Assembly: GCA_902801165.1 (NCBI GenBank)
Contig: CADCHI010000013.1
Coordinates: forward strand, 1 to 53,077
Origin: an uncultured Eubacteriales bacterium
Lineage (GTDB): Bacteria > Bacillota > Clostridia > Christensenellales > Aristaeellaceae
Length of the DNA: 53,077 nt
Direction: 5' to 3'
Made by a program: the position numbers and the translations under genes. Of this stretch, positions 7,316-14,701 are shown piece by piece. The stretch's first letter is position 1, and every line of letters begins with the position of its first letter. The notes beneath the pieces are model-generated. The model saw nothing but the letters and a program-made list of their open reading frames with translations, was not told the DNA's origin and made no database searches.

Positions 7316-8275
7316 TTATTTCTTGTGCGCCCAGCGATAAGCCCTATTGATGGCGCTCTGGTGGTTGGAATTCACCTTGCTGGAGGCGTGGGTCAGGCTG
7401 TTGGTGGTATGCAGGCAGAACTGGCCATTGTAGTTGTTGCTGCGGATGGTCTGGTCGCCGTGGGGCAACGTATTGATGGCGCTGGCCACGTACTTGCCGC
7501 CGGCCTTGAGGATGACCGCATGGGACTTCCAGGAGAACTTGCCCTTGGCGATCCTCTTCAGCTTCGCGGTATCGGCCGCGGTGGCGGGCTCCACGTCGGC
7601 GTGGTAGTGGCCGCCCATGCGCTTGATGCGCATCGTGATGCCGGTGTCGATGTCGTAGATATAACCGTAGTGGCCCTTCTCGAGCACGTGGCTGCCGCCA
7701 TTGAACCAGTCCATCTTGACCACCTTGGACTTCCAGGAGGTGTCGCTCTTGGCCTTGGCGGAGGCGGTGGAAACCTTGCTCCTGGACACGCAGCTGGCCT
7801 TGATGTAGCCGGTAGCGGAGCCGCTGGAGTTCTGAACCTTATAGTAGCTGCCGCTCTTTCCCACCACGTACAGCTTCGTGTTCACGGCCACGGACCGCCG
7901 GGAAGCAGAGGAGGACGCCTTGCTGTAGACGTAGGTCTTGCGGCTGGCATAGGCCGTATACCGCTTGGTGGAGGACGAGGACGACTTGGACTTGGAGGAC
8001 GACGACGAGGCCGCCTTCAAATACTTCACCGGCATGTAGCCGGTCTTGCCGTTGACCTTGACCTTGGCCCACTTGCCGGAGACGGCCTTCACCGTCACAG
8101 ACGTGCCCTTGCTGATCTTCGCGCTCTTGGCGGAGGTGGAGGCCGTCTTGTAGATCTTCGCGGAGGAAGAGCTGACCTTCGCCGCGGCGCTCTGGGCCAT
8201 GGCGGGGGCAAGCATGGAAATGACGAACAGGGAGAGCAGCACCACGCAGATTATCTTTTGTATACGGCGGGCCAT
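7316..8275 (-). CDS. Secreted SH3b-domain protein with conserved C-terminal domain
   Basis: Exported cell-wall-associated protein, 319 aa. Residues 1-27 are a signal peptide (cleavage after AMA). Two bacterial SH3 (SH3b) domains cover about 32-85 and 108-165, joined by a Ser/Lys-rich linker (about 88-107). Each has the usual GxWxKVxxxGxxGY pattern. The C-terminal 135 residues form a separate domain with HYHADVEP, NTLPHGDQTI, GQFCLHTTNS and VNSNHQ. I recall this pattern of conserved His, Asp and Cys from other clostridial secreted SH3b or peptidoglycan-binding proteins, but know no proven activity. An enzymatic role in the wall is plausible. The start is supported by AAAGGTG upstream. Confidence 0.8.
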   Translation of the reverse strand: MARRIQKIICVVLLSLFVISMLAPAMAQSAAAKVSSSSAKIYKTASTSAKSAKISKGTSVTVKAVSGKWAKVKVNGKTGYMPVKYLKAASSSSSKSKSSSSSTKRYTAYASRKTYVYSKASSSASRRSVAVNTKLYVVGKSGSYYKVQNSSGSATGYIKASCVSRSKVSTASAKAKSDTSWKSKVVKMDWFNGGSHVLEKGHYGYIYDIDTGITMRIKRMGGHYHADVEPATAADTAKLKRIAKGKFSWKSHAVILKAGGKYVASAINTLPHGDQTIRSNNYNGQFCLHTTNSLTHASSKVNSNHQSAINRAYRWAHKK

Positions 8276-8612
8276 GGTTGTTTCACCTTTCTTTGAAATT
8301 CTTTACCAACTGATATAATTATATTACAAAAGTATTTCAAATAAAAGTGAGTTCCTTAAAATATACGGAGATTGTCCAACCGTCGCCCCGATGGTCCATT
8401 TCCGGTCTTTTTTGCCTGACGACAACACATCTTTACCGTAATTTGCTGAAAATCATCCCCCTTGGGCGTATAATATGGGTTGCCGGCGACATTCAAGGGT
8501 ACCGGCGGCCCCGAAAAACTCTCTTTCCAAACGCAGTCAGAAAAAAACGAAGGGCCCTGCCCCGCTGCGAGGCGGAGAGGGCCATGACAAAGGATCCAAA
8601 GGACATCCAAAT
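8276..8612. other. Divergent intergenic region with leader hairpin
   Basis: AT-rich left part (8290-8345) is the likely promoter of the SH3b gene on the minus strand. TATAAT at 8469-8474 faces the amidohydrolase. It is followed at once by a 10-base stem (8477-8486 / 8502-8511, two G-T pairs), so the transcript would begin with a hairpin. A GGCCCT / AGGGCC stem follows near 8555-8583. No additional gene is seen. Confidence 0.45.
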
Positions 8613-9419
8613 ATGAAGATCTTTGACACACACGTTCACATCTTCCCGGACGCCATCGCCCAAAAGGCCGCGAACGCCATCGGGAAGTTCTACGAAAACT
8701 TCCACATGGAGTGCGACGGGCGGCTGGAGACGGCCATTCGCGTCACAGAGGCCGCGGGCATCACCCGCTTCTGCGCCCACTCCGTGGCCACCACGCCCCA
8801 CCAGGTGGACAGCATCAATGCCTTCGTGATGAACGCCTGGCGGCAGTACCCCCAGCGCATCGTCCCCTTCGCGGCCATGCACCCCGCCCTGCCCGATCCC
8901 CGGGCCACGGCGGAGGCGGTCATCGCCGGGGGCTTCAAGGGCGTGAAGCTCCACCCGGAGATCCAGGGCTTCAACATCGACGCCCCGGAGGTGCTGGACA
9001 TGATCGCGCCCTTCGAGGGCAGGCTGCCGCTGCTGGTGCACGCCGGGGACTACCGCATGGACAACTCCAGCCCCGACAGGCTCAAGCGCGTGCTGCGAAC
9101 CTTCCCGAAGCTGACGCTGATCTGCGCCCACCTGGGCGGCTGGACGGTGTGGCGCAGGGCGGCCCGGGAGCTGGCCGGCGAAAACCTGTACGTGGACACC
9201 TCCAGCGCGCTGTTCGCCCTCCGGCCGGACGAAGCCGTGCGCATCATCCGGGACTACGGCGTCGAGCGGGTGCTCTACGGCACCGACTACCCCATGTGGA
9301 GCCCCGTGGGCGAGCTGAGGCGCTTCGATGCCCTGGACCTGACCGACAGGGAACGGGCCGACATCCTGTGGAACAACCACCTGGCGCTGTTCCCGGAGGA
9401 CGCGGAGCCTGCCGAATGA
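8613..9419 (+). CDS. Amidohydrolase-2 family metal-dependent hydrolase
   Basis: TIM-barrel metal hydrolase of the amidohydrolase-2 family (PF04909 type), 268 aa, probably cytosolic. The metal-binding HxH is at residues 7-9 (FDTHVHIFPD). Further barrel motifs are GVKLHPEIQGF, LLVHAGD (metal His), ICAHLGG (metal His) and the catalytic Asp in VLYGTDYP. Relatives act on decarboxylation or hydrolysis of aromatic and other small metabolites, but the substrate cannot be read from sequence. The start at 8613 puts the HxH near the N-terminus as in the family. The frame is open upstream to 8475 but that part is low in similarity. Confidence 0.85.
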   Translation: MKIFDTHVHIFPDAIAQKAANAIGKFYENFHMECDGRLETAIRVTEAAGITRFCAHSVATTPHQVDSINAFVMNAWRQYPQRIVPFAAMHPALPDPRATAEAVIAGGFKGVKLHPEIQGFNIDAPEVLDMIAPFEGRLPLLVHAGDYRMDNSSPDRLKRVLRTFPKLTLICAHLGGWTVWRRAARELAGENLYVDTSSALFALRPDEAVRIIRDYGVERVLYGTDYPMWSPVGELRRFDALDLTDRERADILWNNHLALFPEDAEPAE

Positions 9420-9433
9420 GCAAGGGCCAAAAC

Positions 9434-9489
9434 ATAATGATTGTCGGCGTGTTCCTCCGGAACCCGCCGACAGTCATGTACGATTCCAA
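9434..9489 (+). other. Conserved hairpin element, copy 1
   Basis: ATGATTGTCGGCG pairs with CGCCGACAGTCAT, with an inner TTCC/GGAA stem, followed by GTACGATTCCAA. The same element, with compensating changes and an extra hairpin, lies at 13631-13708 in front of dapF. The function is unknown. Confidence 0.55.
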
Positions 9490-9492
9490 AAA

Positions 9493-9520
9493 AGAGAACC
9501 GCTCCTACGAACGGTTCTCT
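9493..9520. terminator. Bidirectional terminator
   Basis: 9-base stem AGAGAACCG / CGGTTCTCT with a 10-base loop. It has T-rich sequence on the right and an A-run on the left, and sits between the convergent amidohydrolase and SH3b gene. Confidence 0.75.
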
Positions 9521-9540
9521 CTGTGTTTATCCTGTCAAGC

Positions 9541-10041
9541 TCAGCTGGCCTTCTTCAGGGCGCTCTTCTTCACGTAGCCGCCCTTGCCGCCCAGCGTCTT
9601 GATATAGGCCCAGTTGCCCTTCGTCTGGTAGACGATGATGTGCTGGCCCTTGGACAGCGTGGTGACCTTCTTGCTGCCGGTGGAGGCCTTCTTGTAGACC
9701 TTGACATTCCGGCTCCTGCAATAGTAGATCTGGTCCTTGTAGGCAGCGCCATAGGACTTCAGGAAGCCCCTGTACATGTAGCCCACGGTGCCGTAGGCAG
9801 TACGCACACGGCAGAAGGAATTCTTCTGCTTGTCGAGATAGAAGACCTTGCTTCCCTTCTTGACGCTGGTCAGCACCTCATAGGCAGAGGAAGGGCCGCT
9901 GCGCACGCGCGCGCCGTCCACCGTCACCTGCAAAATCTCAATCTTTTTCCTGCTGGAAGCCGCCGACGCGCTCACCGGTGCGATCAGCGTGGCTGCGACC
10001 AGAATGACACACAACAGTGCCGTCAAAATCCTGCGCTTCAT
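9541..10041 (-). CDS. Secreted protein of two SH3b domains
   Basis: Exported protein, 166 aa. Signal peptide residues 1-27 (cleavage after ASA). Two SH3b domains follow at about 35-97 (KIEILQVTVDGARVRSGPSS...) and 100-163 (NVKVYKKASTGSKKVTTLSKG). There is no catalytic domain. It may bind peptidoglycan peptides or act as an adaptor for other wall enzymes. One of four SH3b proteins in the window. Confidence 0.8.
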   Translation of the reverse strand: MKRRILTALLCVILVAATLIAPVSASAASSRKKIEILQVTVDGARVRSGPSSAYEVLTSVKKGSKVFYLDKQKNSFCRVRTAYGTVGYMYRGFLKSYGAAYKDQIYYCRSRNVKVYKKASTGSKKVTTLSKGQHIIVYQTKGNWAYIKTLGGKGGYVKKSALKKAS

Positions 10042-10131
10042 AAGTGTTACCCCCTAACCGTGCATGATGGTATTTTACCATAATACACAGTCAAAATCAA
10101 GATATAAAATCACATTTTTGTCCAAATTCCG

Positions 10132-10143
10132 CGACAATTGTCG
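10132..10143. promoter_or_regulatory. Perfect 12-base palindrome
   Basis: CGACAATTGTCG lies between the end of the COG0523 gene and the upstream AT-rich region of the SH3b gene. It could be an operator or part of a weak terminator; nothing decides between them. Confidence 0.3.
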
Positions 10144-10151
10144 AATTACAG

Positions 10152-11093
10152 TCAGTTAAAATATACCAGCTCTTCCTTGGGCGCGGAGGCGGGCGAAACC
10201 TTCTCCTCGATCAGTATGATCGCGTCCGTGTTGTGCAGCGGGCTGAAGCTCTTCTCCACCCTGGCGTCCAGGAAGATCCAGTCGTTGGTCTTGGGCGCTT
10301 CGCCGCTGAACTGGCACAAAAAGCCGATGCCGCCGATGTCGTCGGCGCAGCAGGTCATCACGTGGCGGCCGAACACATAGCAGTTCTTCGGCATGTCCTC
10401 CATGCGGAAGGCGCGGCCCCGGGCGTGGATATGCTTGCCGTCGTAGCGGTCCGGGTGCTCCAGCGCGTCCAGGTAGAAGGTGCCGAAGTCCTCGTCGCCG
10501 ATCACCACGGGATTGGCCTTCACGTCGTAGGGCAGGTCCTCGTCGGCTACGCCGTCGTCGGTGGTGCCGTCCAGGTTTTCGAAGAAGATGCGGGTGCCGC
10601 TGTTCAGGCCCTTGACCGCGCGGCGCCAGGGGCTCTTGCGGCTGTTCTCGTCGCAGCGGTTGAAGATGACCAGGTCGGCCTCCTTCAGGCCGTCCGCCAT
10701 GTACTTGCGCATGTTCTTCAGGTACATCTCGAAGGTGGAGGCGTCCACCAGGTCGATGATCTGCGCCAGCGCCCAGCTGTCGGGCTTCTCGGCGGCGTAG
10801 AGGGTCTCCAGCAGCCAGGTGGCGTTGTACTCGATGATCACCCGCTCCGGCCGATGCTCCCGGTTCATGCGCATCAGGCGCTTGCCGGCGATCTGCTTGG
10901 GATCATCCAGGTTCACCAGCACCGCGTTGCCCTGCTTCAACGCCTCGGGGTCGTACTCCTCCTCCCCCTCCTCGCAGCAGAGCAGCAGCGTGCGCTCGCC
11001 CTCGCTGAAGCCCTCGTCGGTCAGCATGTCGGTGATGAATTTGGTCTTTCCGCTGCCCAGAAAGCCGGTGACGATGTATACGGGTACGTTCAT
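10152..11093 (-). CDS. COG0523 (CobW/P47K) GTP-binding protein
   Basis: G3E-family P-loop GTPase, 313 aa, cytosolic. Walker A GFLGSGKT is at about 9-16. The usual CxCC metal-binding motif is not present in standard form; a CCEEGEEEYD stretch occupies that part. The G4 motif is NRCDEN instead of NKxD. A CobW C-terminal domain follows. COG0523 proteins insert or deliver Zn, Co, Fe or other metals. The gene follows a second COG0523 gene by 98 bases on the same strand, so the two are probably co-transcribed. The start at 11093 has AGGAGA 9 bases upstream. Confidence 0.85.
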   Translation of the reverse strand: MNVPVYIVTGFLGSGKTKFITDMLTDEGFSEGERTLLLCCEEGEEEYDPEALKQGNAVLVNLDDPKQIAGKRLMRMNREHRPERVIIEYNATWLLETLYAAEKPDSWALAQIIDLVDASTFEMYLKNMRKYMADGLKEADLVIFNRCDENSRKSPWRRAVKGLNSGTRIFFENLDGTTDDGVADEDLPYDVKANPVVIGDEDFGTFYLDALEHPDRYDGKHIHARGRAFRMEDMPKNCYVFGRHVMTCCADDIGGIGFLCQFSGEAPKTNDWIFLDARVEKSFSPLHNTDAIILIEEKVSPASAPKEELVYFN

Positions 11094-11191
11094 AGCGGTA
11101 TGCTCTCCTGACTCAGTTTTCAGTGGAATGAAGCGCGGAAAACGGGTCCCGCGCCGCGGCGCGTTTCCCGTCTTCCGCCGTCCGTCTTCAA

Positions 11192-12316
11192 TCAGATTCC
11201 GAACAGGGCCTTGATGGCGTCCTGGTTGATCTTGCAGCCGATCACGCACAGCCGGCCGGTGTAGTCCGCGCCGCCCTCGCGCACCTCGTACTCGCCGGGC
11301 ACGTAGTCGAAGTGCAGCCAGCGGCCGTCGGTCAGCGGCAGGATGCCCTTCGCGCGCAGGATCTGGCCGTACTCAGCGCCATTGCCATCGTCCAGCTCCT
11401 CCAGGGCGCTGCGGATGGCGGCCTCCTCGAAGCGCTTGGGCGTCTCCACGCCGATGTTGTCGAAGATCTCGTCGGCGTGGTGGTGGCCGTGGTGGTCGTG
11501 GTCATGGCCGCAGCTGCAATGGTCATGGTCGTGATGATGCTCGTGCTCATCGTGATCATGATCGTGATGCTCGTGCTCATCATGATCGTGGTCGTGATGA
11601 TGCTCGTGCTCATCATGATCGTGGTCGTCATGATGCTCGTGCTCATCGTGGTCATGATCGTGATGGTGCTCGTGATCGTGATGGTCCGGTTCCGGCAGGT
11701 CGTCCAGGGTCAGCAGGAAGGTGGGATGCTCGATGGTCTCCAGCATCACCTTGCTGTCCAGCTGGTCCCAGGGCGTGGTGATGATGCGGGCCTTGTCGTT
11801 GTGCTGGCGCAGCAGGGCGACGCAACGCTCGATCTTCTCCTGGGAGGTGGTCTGGGTGCGGCTGAGGATGATGGTCTCGGCGCTCTCGATCTGGTCGATG
11901 AAGAACTCGCCGAAGTTGTGCGCGTACATGCGGCACTTGCCCACGTCCGCCACGGTGGCGCAGCCGGCCAGCTCGACCTCGTGGGTCTTGGCCACGTCGT
12001 CCACCACGCGGCGAATGTCGGACAGCTTGCCCACGCCGGAGGGCTCGATCAGGATGCGGTCGGGGTGGTAGGTGTCGATCAGCTCGCCCAGGGCCACGGT
12101 GAAGTCGCCCACCAGCGTGCAGCAGATGCAGCCGGAGTTCAGCTCGGTGATCTGGATGCCGGTCTCCTTCATGAAGCCGCCGTCGATGCCCACTTCGCCG
12201 TACTCGTTCTCCAGCAGGACGACCTTCTCGCCCTCAAACGCGCCGTCCAGCAGCTTCTTGATCAGCGTGGTCTTGCCGGCGCCCAAAAAACCGGAAATGA
12301 TATTTACCTTTGTCAT
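11192..12316 (-). CDS. COG0523 GTPase with long histidine-rich metal-binding tract
   Basis: G3E-family GTPase, 374 aa. Walker A GFLGAGKTT is at residues 8-16. The metal-binding GCICC motif follows ELNS at about 63-67, and the C-terminal CobW domain is at about 285-374. Between the domains, about residues 208-283 consist almost only of His, Asp and Glu: 37 histidines plus one CSC. The tract is built from an 11-residue unit like DHDHDEHEHHH. Such tracts bind Zn or Ni and are typical of zinc metallochaperones (ZNG1/YeiR-like). The usual G4 motif appears as SRTQ. A role in zinc or nickel allocation is inferred. No Zur box could be identified upstream by eye. Confidence 0.88.
   Translation of the reverse strand: MTKVNIISGFLGAGKTTLIKKLLDGAFEGEKVVLLENEYGEVGIDGGFMKETGIQITELNSGCICCTLVGDFTVALGELIDTYHPDRILIEPSGVGKLSDIRRVVDDVAKTHEVELAGCATVADVGKCRMYAHNFGEFFIDQIESAETIILSRTQTTSQEKIERCVALLRQHNDKARIITTPWDQLDSKVMLETIEHPTFLLTLDDLPEPDHHDHEHHHDHDHDEHEHHDDHDHDEHEHHHDHDHDEHEHHDHDHDEHEHHHDHDHCSCGHDHDHHGHHHADEIFDNIGVETPKRFEEAAIRSALEELDDGNGAEYGQILRAKGILPLTDGRWLHFDYVPGEYEVREGGADYTGRLCVIGCKINQDAIKALFGI
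11464..11690 (-). repeat. Coding tandem repeat for His-rich tract
   Basis: About 33-base units alternating CAT/CAC, GAT/GAC and GAG codons encode the DHDHDEHEHHx repeats of the GTPase. Slippage could change its length. The reverse strand shows long false reading frames here. Confidence 0.75.
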
Positions 12317-12493
12317 CGCTCTGTCTCCTGTTCATATCGTTATTTCACGCCGGCAGGCCGGCGGGGTAATGGAAGCTCTACCCAAGTCATCGGGCTTCTG
12401 TGCCAACCTTGATCATACCCCTTTTCGGTGAATTTGTCATGCAAAAGAAATGGAATTCACCAAATAATAACATACTCCCCCGGGCATCAAAAG

Positions 12494-12531
12494 CGGGAGC
12501 CCCGCCGGCATCCCTTCCGGCGGAGCTCCCG
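12494..12531. terminator. Terminator of secreted-protein gene
   Basis: 15-base stem with one mismatch (CGGGAGCCCCGCCGG / CCGGCGGAGCTCCCG) and an 8-base loop. A TTTT run lies on the minus-strand exit side. It belongs to the gene at 12587-13420. Confidence 0.75.
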
Positions 12532-12586
12532 TTTCCTGCGTGCCTTCCGCGGCGCCGGAGACGCGTCCTCCGGCGTTCAGATGCAG

Positions 12587-13420
12587 CTAATAATCCAGCA
12601 TGTCGTCCAGGCCCGCACCGTCGGCGAAGTGGACGAGCTTTATGCCAATCAGGCTCATCTCGCCCTGCAGCTGCTCAAGGGTCTCGGCGTCCAGGTTCAT
12701 CAGGTCGTACCGCTCCTCCTCGTCGCTGACCTCCACGAACACCACCGGGCTCACGCTCATCTCCATGGCGCCCTCCAGCCGCACGGTGCCGCCCTCCTGG
12801 ACGATCTCCAGCGTGAAGCGCCCGAGGCCGGGATTGTAGCTGAAGCTCAGGCTGGAGCTGCTCCCGGCGCTCATCAGAGCGGCGCGCAGCTCATCCAGGT
12901 TCGCCGCGCCGCCGATGGAGGCCATGCCCAGCAGGCTCGCGGCGGCGAAGGCCAACGCCCCGGCGGGAATGTTGACCTGCAGCGAATGGTTGCCGTCCCC
13001 GTCCTCGGTCGTGATGAGGTCCAGCGCCTGCTCCAGGTTTCCGCCCGCCAGCATCATCACTCCGCCCAGCGCCATGGCGTAATCCGCGCCGAGCTGCTTC
13101 GAAATGTCGTAGTAGTACTGGCCGGTGATGCCGCCCATGGAGAACAGCAACAGTCCGCTGCGCACCTGCATGATGGCGTCCACCTGCTGGCCCTGGCCGC
13201 TGCTGAAGGTGGCCTGCAGCGTGGGGATGCCCCTCGTGCTGCCCAGCATCATCTGAAGGCTCATACCATCGAAGCGCACGTTGCGAACGCCGCTCTCCCG
13301 CGCGAGGGACAGCTCCAGCTCGCTCAGCACCAGCGTGCTCGCCATGCTCTCCTCCGCCCCCGCGAAGGCTGCCGTCAGCAGCAGCGCCAGCGCCAGCGCG
13401 ACGGCAACAACTCTCTTCAT
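12587..13420 (-). CDS. Secreted protein of unknown function
   Basis: 277 aa. A signal peptide covers about residues 1-21 (MKRVVAVALALALLLTAAFA). The rest is beta-rich with alternating hydrophobic segments and repeated glycine-rich loops; I recognise no family. A middle section (AALMSAGSSSSLSFSYNP) and a C-terminal acidic part (LDAETLEQLQGEMSL) are visible. No membrane helix other than the signal is convincing. The start at 13420 has GGAGG at 7 bases. The frame upstream to 13474 lacks signal features. The gene stands alone, flanked by its terminator and divergent from dapF. Confidence 0.7.
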   Translation of the reverse strand: MKRVVAVALALALLLTAAFAGAEESMASTLVLSELELSLARESGVRNVRFDGMSLQMMLGSTRGIPTLQATFSSGQGQQVDAIMQVRSGLLLFSMGGITGQYYYDISKQLGADYAMALGGVMMLAGGNLEQALDLITTEDGDGNHSLQVNIPAGALAFAAASLLGMASIGGAANLDELRAALMSAGSSSSLSFSYNPGLGRFTLEIVQEGGTVRLEGAMEMSVSPVVFVEVSDEEERYDLMNLDAETLEQLQGEMSLIGIKLVHFADGAGLDDMLDY

Positions 13421-13606
13421 GCCCCTGCCTCCATAACACGTCCGGAGGGGGCTCGGCCCGGCTCCGGAGTTCATTGCTTCTTTGGATGAATTCTATCACA
13501 CGCTTTGTTTTATTGTCAACGCCGCGCCTCGCCGGGAGCGCCGCAATACCGATATTTAACTGTGCCCTCACACGCCAAAAACAAACCCGCCGCGGGGCTT
13601 CCCGCC

Positions 13607-13635
13607 TTGTAAAACGGGCCGCCATCGGGTATAAT
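13607..13635 (+). promoter_or_regulatory. dapF promoter
   Basis: TTGTAA at 13607-13612 and TATAAT at 13630-13635 with a 17-base spacer. The hairpin element at 13631-13708 starts within the -10 box, so it would form the 5' end of the dapF transcript. Confidence 0.65.
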
Positions 13636-13708
13636 GATTGTCGGCGCCATCCTTCGGATGTCGCCGACCCTGAAAACGTTCCGTTTTACTAATCATGTAC
13701 AATTCCAA
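13631..13708 (+). other. Conserved branched hairpin element, copy 2 (dapF leader)
   Basis: ATGATT pairs with AATCAT and closes two hairpins: GTCGGCG...CGCCGAC with an inner ATCC/GGAT, and AAAACG-TTC-CGTTTT (13673-13687). GTACAATTCCAA follows. Compared with copy 1 at 9434, inner stem bases change on both sides. A structured leader is plausible, but it matches no riboswitch class I know. Confidence 0.5.
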
Positions 13709-13772
13709 TGGTACCGGCTCGCCGGGACGCTCCCGGCGGGCCCTGACACCAAGACGACAGGCGGCGAACGGC

Positions 13773-14594
13773 ATGCGATTCACCAAGATGCACGGCATCG
13801 GCAACGACTTCATACTCATCGACGGCTTTCACTGCGCCGTCGAGGATCCCCGGGCCCTGGCCGCGCGGCTGTGCGACCGGCACTTCGGCGTCGGCGCCGA
13901 CGGCCTGATCCTGGCCCTGCCCTCCACCGTCGCGGACGCCCGGATGCGCATCTTCAACAGCGACGGCAGCGAGCCGGAGATGTGCGGCAACGGCATCCGC
14001 TGCCTGGGCGGGTTCCTCTATGACAGCGGCCTCTGTCGCAAGCCGGTGATGACCGTGGAGACCCTGGCGGGCGTGCTGACCCTCGCCCTGGAGCCCGGGG
14101 CGGGCCGGGTCCATCGAATGACCGTGGACATGGGCGCGCCCCGGCTGGACCCCGGCGAGATCCCCGTGGCGGCCCCGTCCAACGCGGTCACCATCGAGAT
14201 CGAGGGCCGTGCGCTGCGCTTCTTCTGCGTCTCCATGGGCAACCCCCACGCGGTAACCTTCGACCTGTATCCCGAGGGCGACGAATTCCTGCGCCTCGGC
14301 GCGCAGCTGGAGAGGCACCCGCTGTTCCCCCGCCGCGCCAACATCGAGTTCTGCCGCCTGAACCCCCGGGGCGGCGCCGACGTGCGGGTGTGGGAGCGGG
14401 GCGACGGCCCCACCCTGGCCTGCGGCACCGGCGCCTGCGCCGTGCTGACCGCCGGGGCCAGTCAGGGGCTGCTGCCCCGCAGCGCGCCCATCCGCCTGCC
14501 CGGTGGCGCGCTGGACATCCGCTGGGCGGAGGACGGCCACCTGTACATGACCGGCCCCGCGGAAACGGTGTTCACCGGGGAATTCGAGCCGTAG
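13773..14594 (+). CDS. dapF: Diaminopimelate epimerase
   Basis: Converts LL- to meso-diaminopimelate for lysine and peptidoglycan synthesis, 273 aa, cytosolic, PLP-independent. The two catalytic cysteines are visible: Cys71 in EMCGNGIRC and Cys217 in ACGTGAC. Further family motifs are MHGIGNDF at the N-terminus, GADGLILALPS, NSDGSEPE and SMGNPHAV. The length is normal. The start at 13773 has AGGCGG upstream. The frame is open from 13695, but the extra 26 residues are unlike the family. It is monocistronic, between its own promoter and a terminator. Confidence 0.95.
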   Translation: MRFTKMHGIGNDFILIDGFHCAVEDPRALAARLCDRHFGVGADGLILALPSTVADARMRIFNSDGSEPEMCGNGIRCLGGFLYDSGLCRKPVMTVETLAGVLTLALEPGAGRVHRMTVDMGAPRLDPGEIPVAAPSNAVTIEIEGRALRFFCVSMGNPHAVTFDLYPEGDEFLRLGAQLERHPLFPRRANIEFCRLNPRGGADVRVWERGDGPTLACGTGACAVLTAGASQGLLPRSAPIRLPGGALDIRWAEDGHLYMTGPAETVFTGEFEP

Positions 14595-14636
14595 CCGCCG
14601 GCGGCCTTCGCCGGCGCGGATATCCGGATACAAAAA

Positions 14637-14684
14637 CGCGGCATGTTTCCGAGCACTTCGGAAGCATGCCGCGCTGTTTTTCAA
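14637..14684. terminator. Terminator between dapF and NlpC/P60 gene
   Basis: GCGGCATG...CATGCCGC with an inner TTCCGA/TCGGAA stem at about 14639-14672, followed by CTGTTTTTC. An A-run on the left makes it usable in both directions for these convergent genes. Confidence 0.8.
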
Positions 14685-14701
14685 TGTTTCTGACGTCCTG
14701 T

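Noticed and set aside
10152-11249. Start of the shorter COG0523 gene at 11249
   Set aside because: The extra 52 residues are not family-like and overlap the neighbour; the ATG at 11093 has AGGAGA and places the P-loop normally.
11312-12412. Long plus-strand frame with many Val/Met/Ile residues
   Set aside because: It is the complement of the His-rich repeat of the COG0523 GTPase. The hydrophobic look comes from reading CAT/GAT repeats backwards.
12317-12490. Possible cobalamin or other riboswitch before the COG0523 gene
   Set aside because: I looked for the B12 box and for THF and ZTP motifs and saw none; only short GC palindromes are present.
13695-13772. N-terminal extension of DapF
   Set aside because: The family begins at MRFTKMHGIGND. 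The extension would also be encoded partly by the structured leader.
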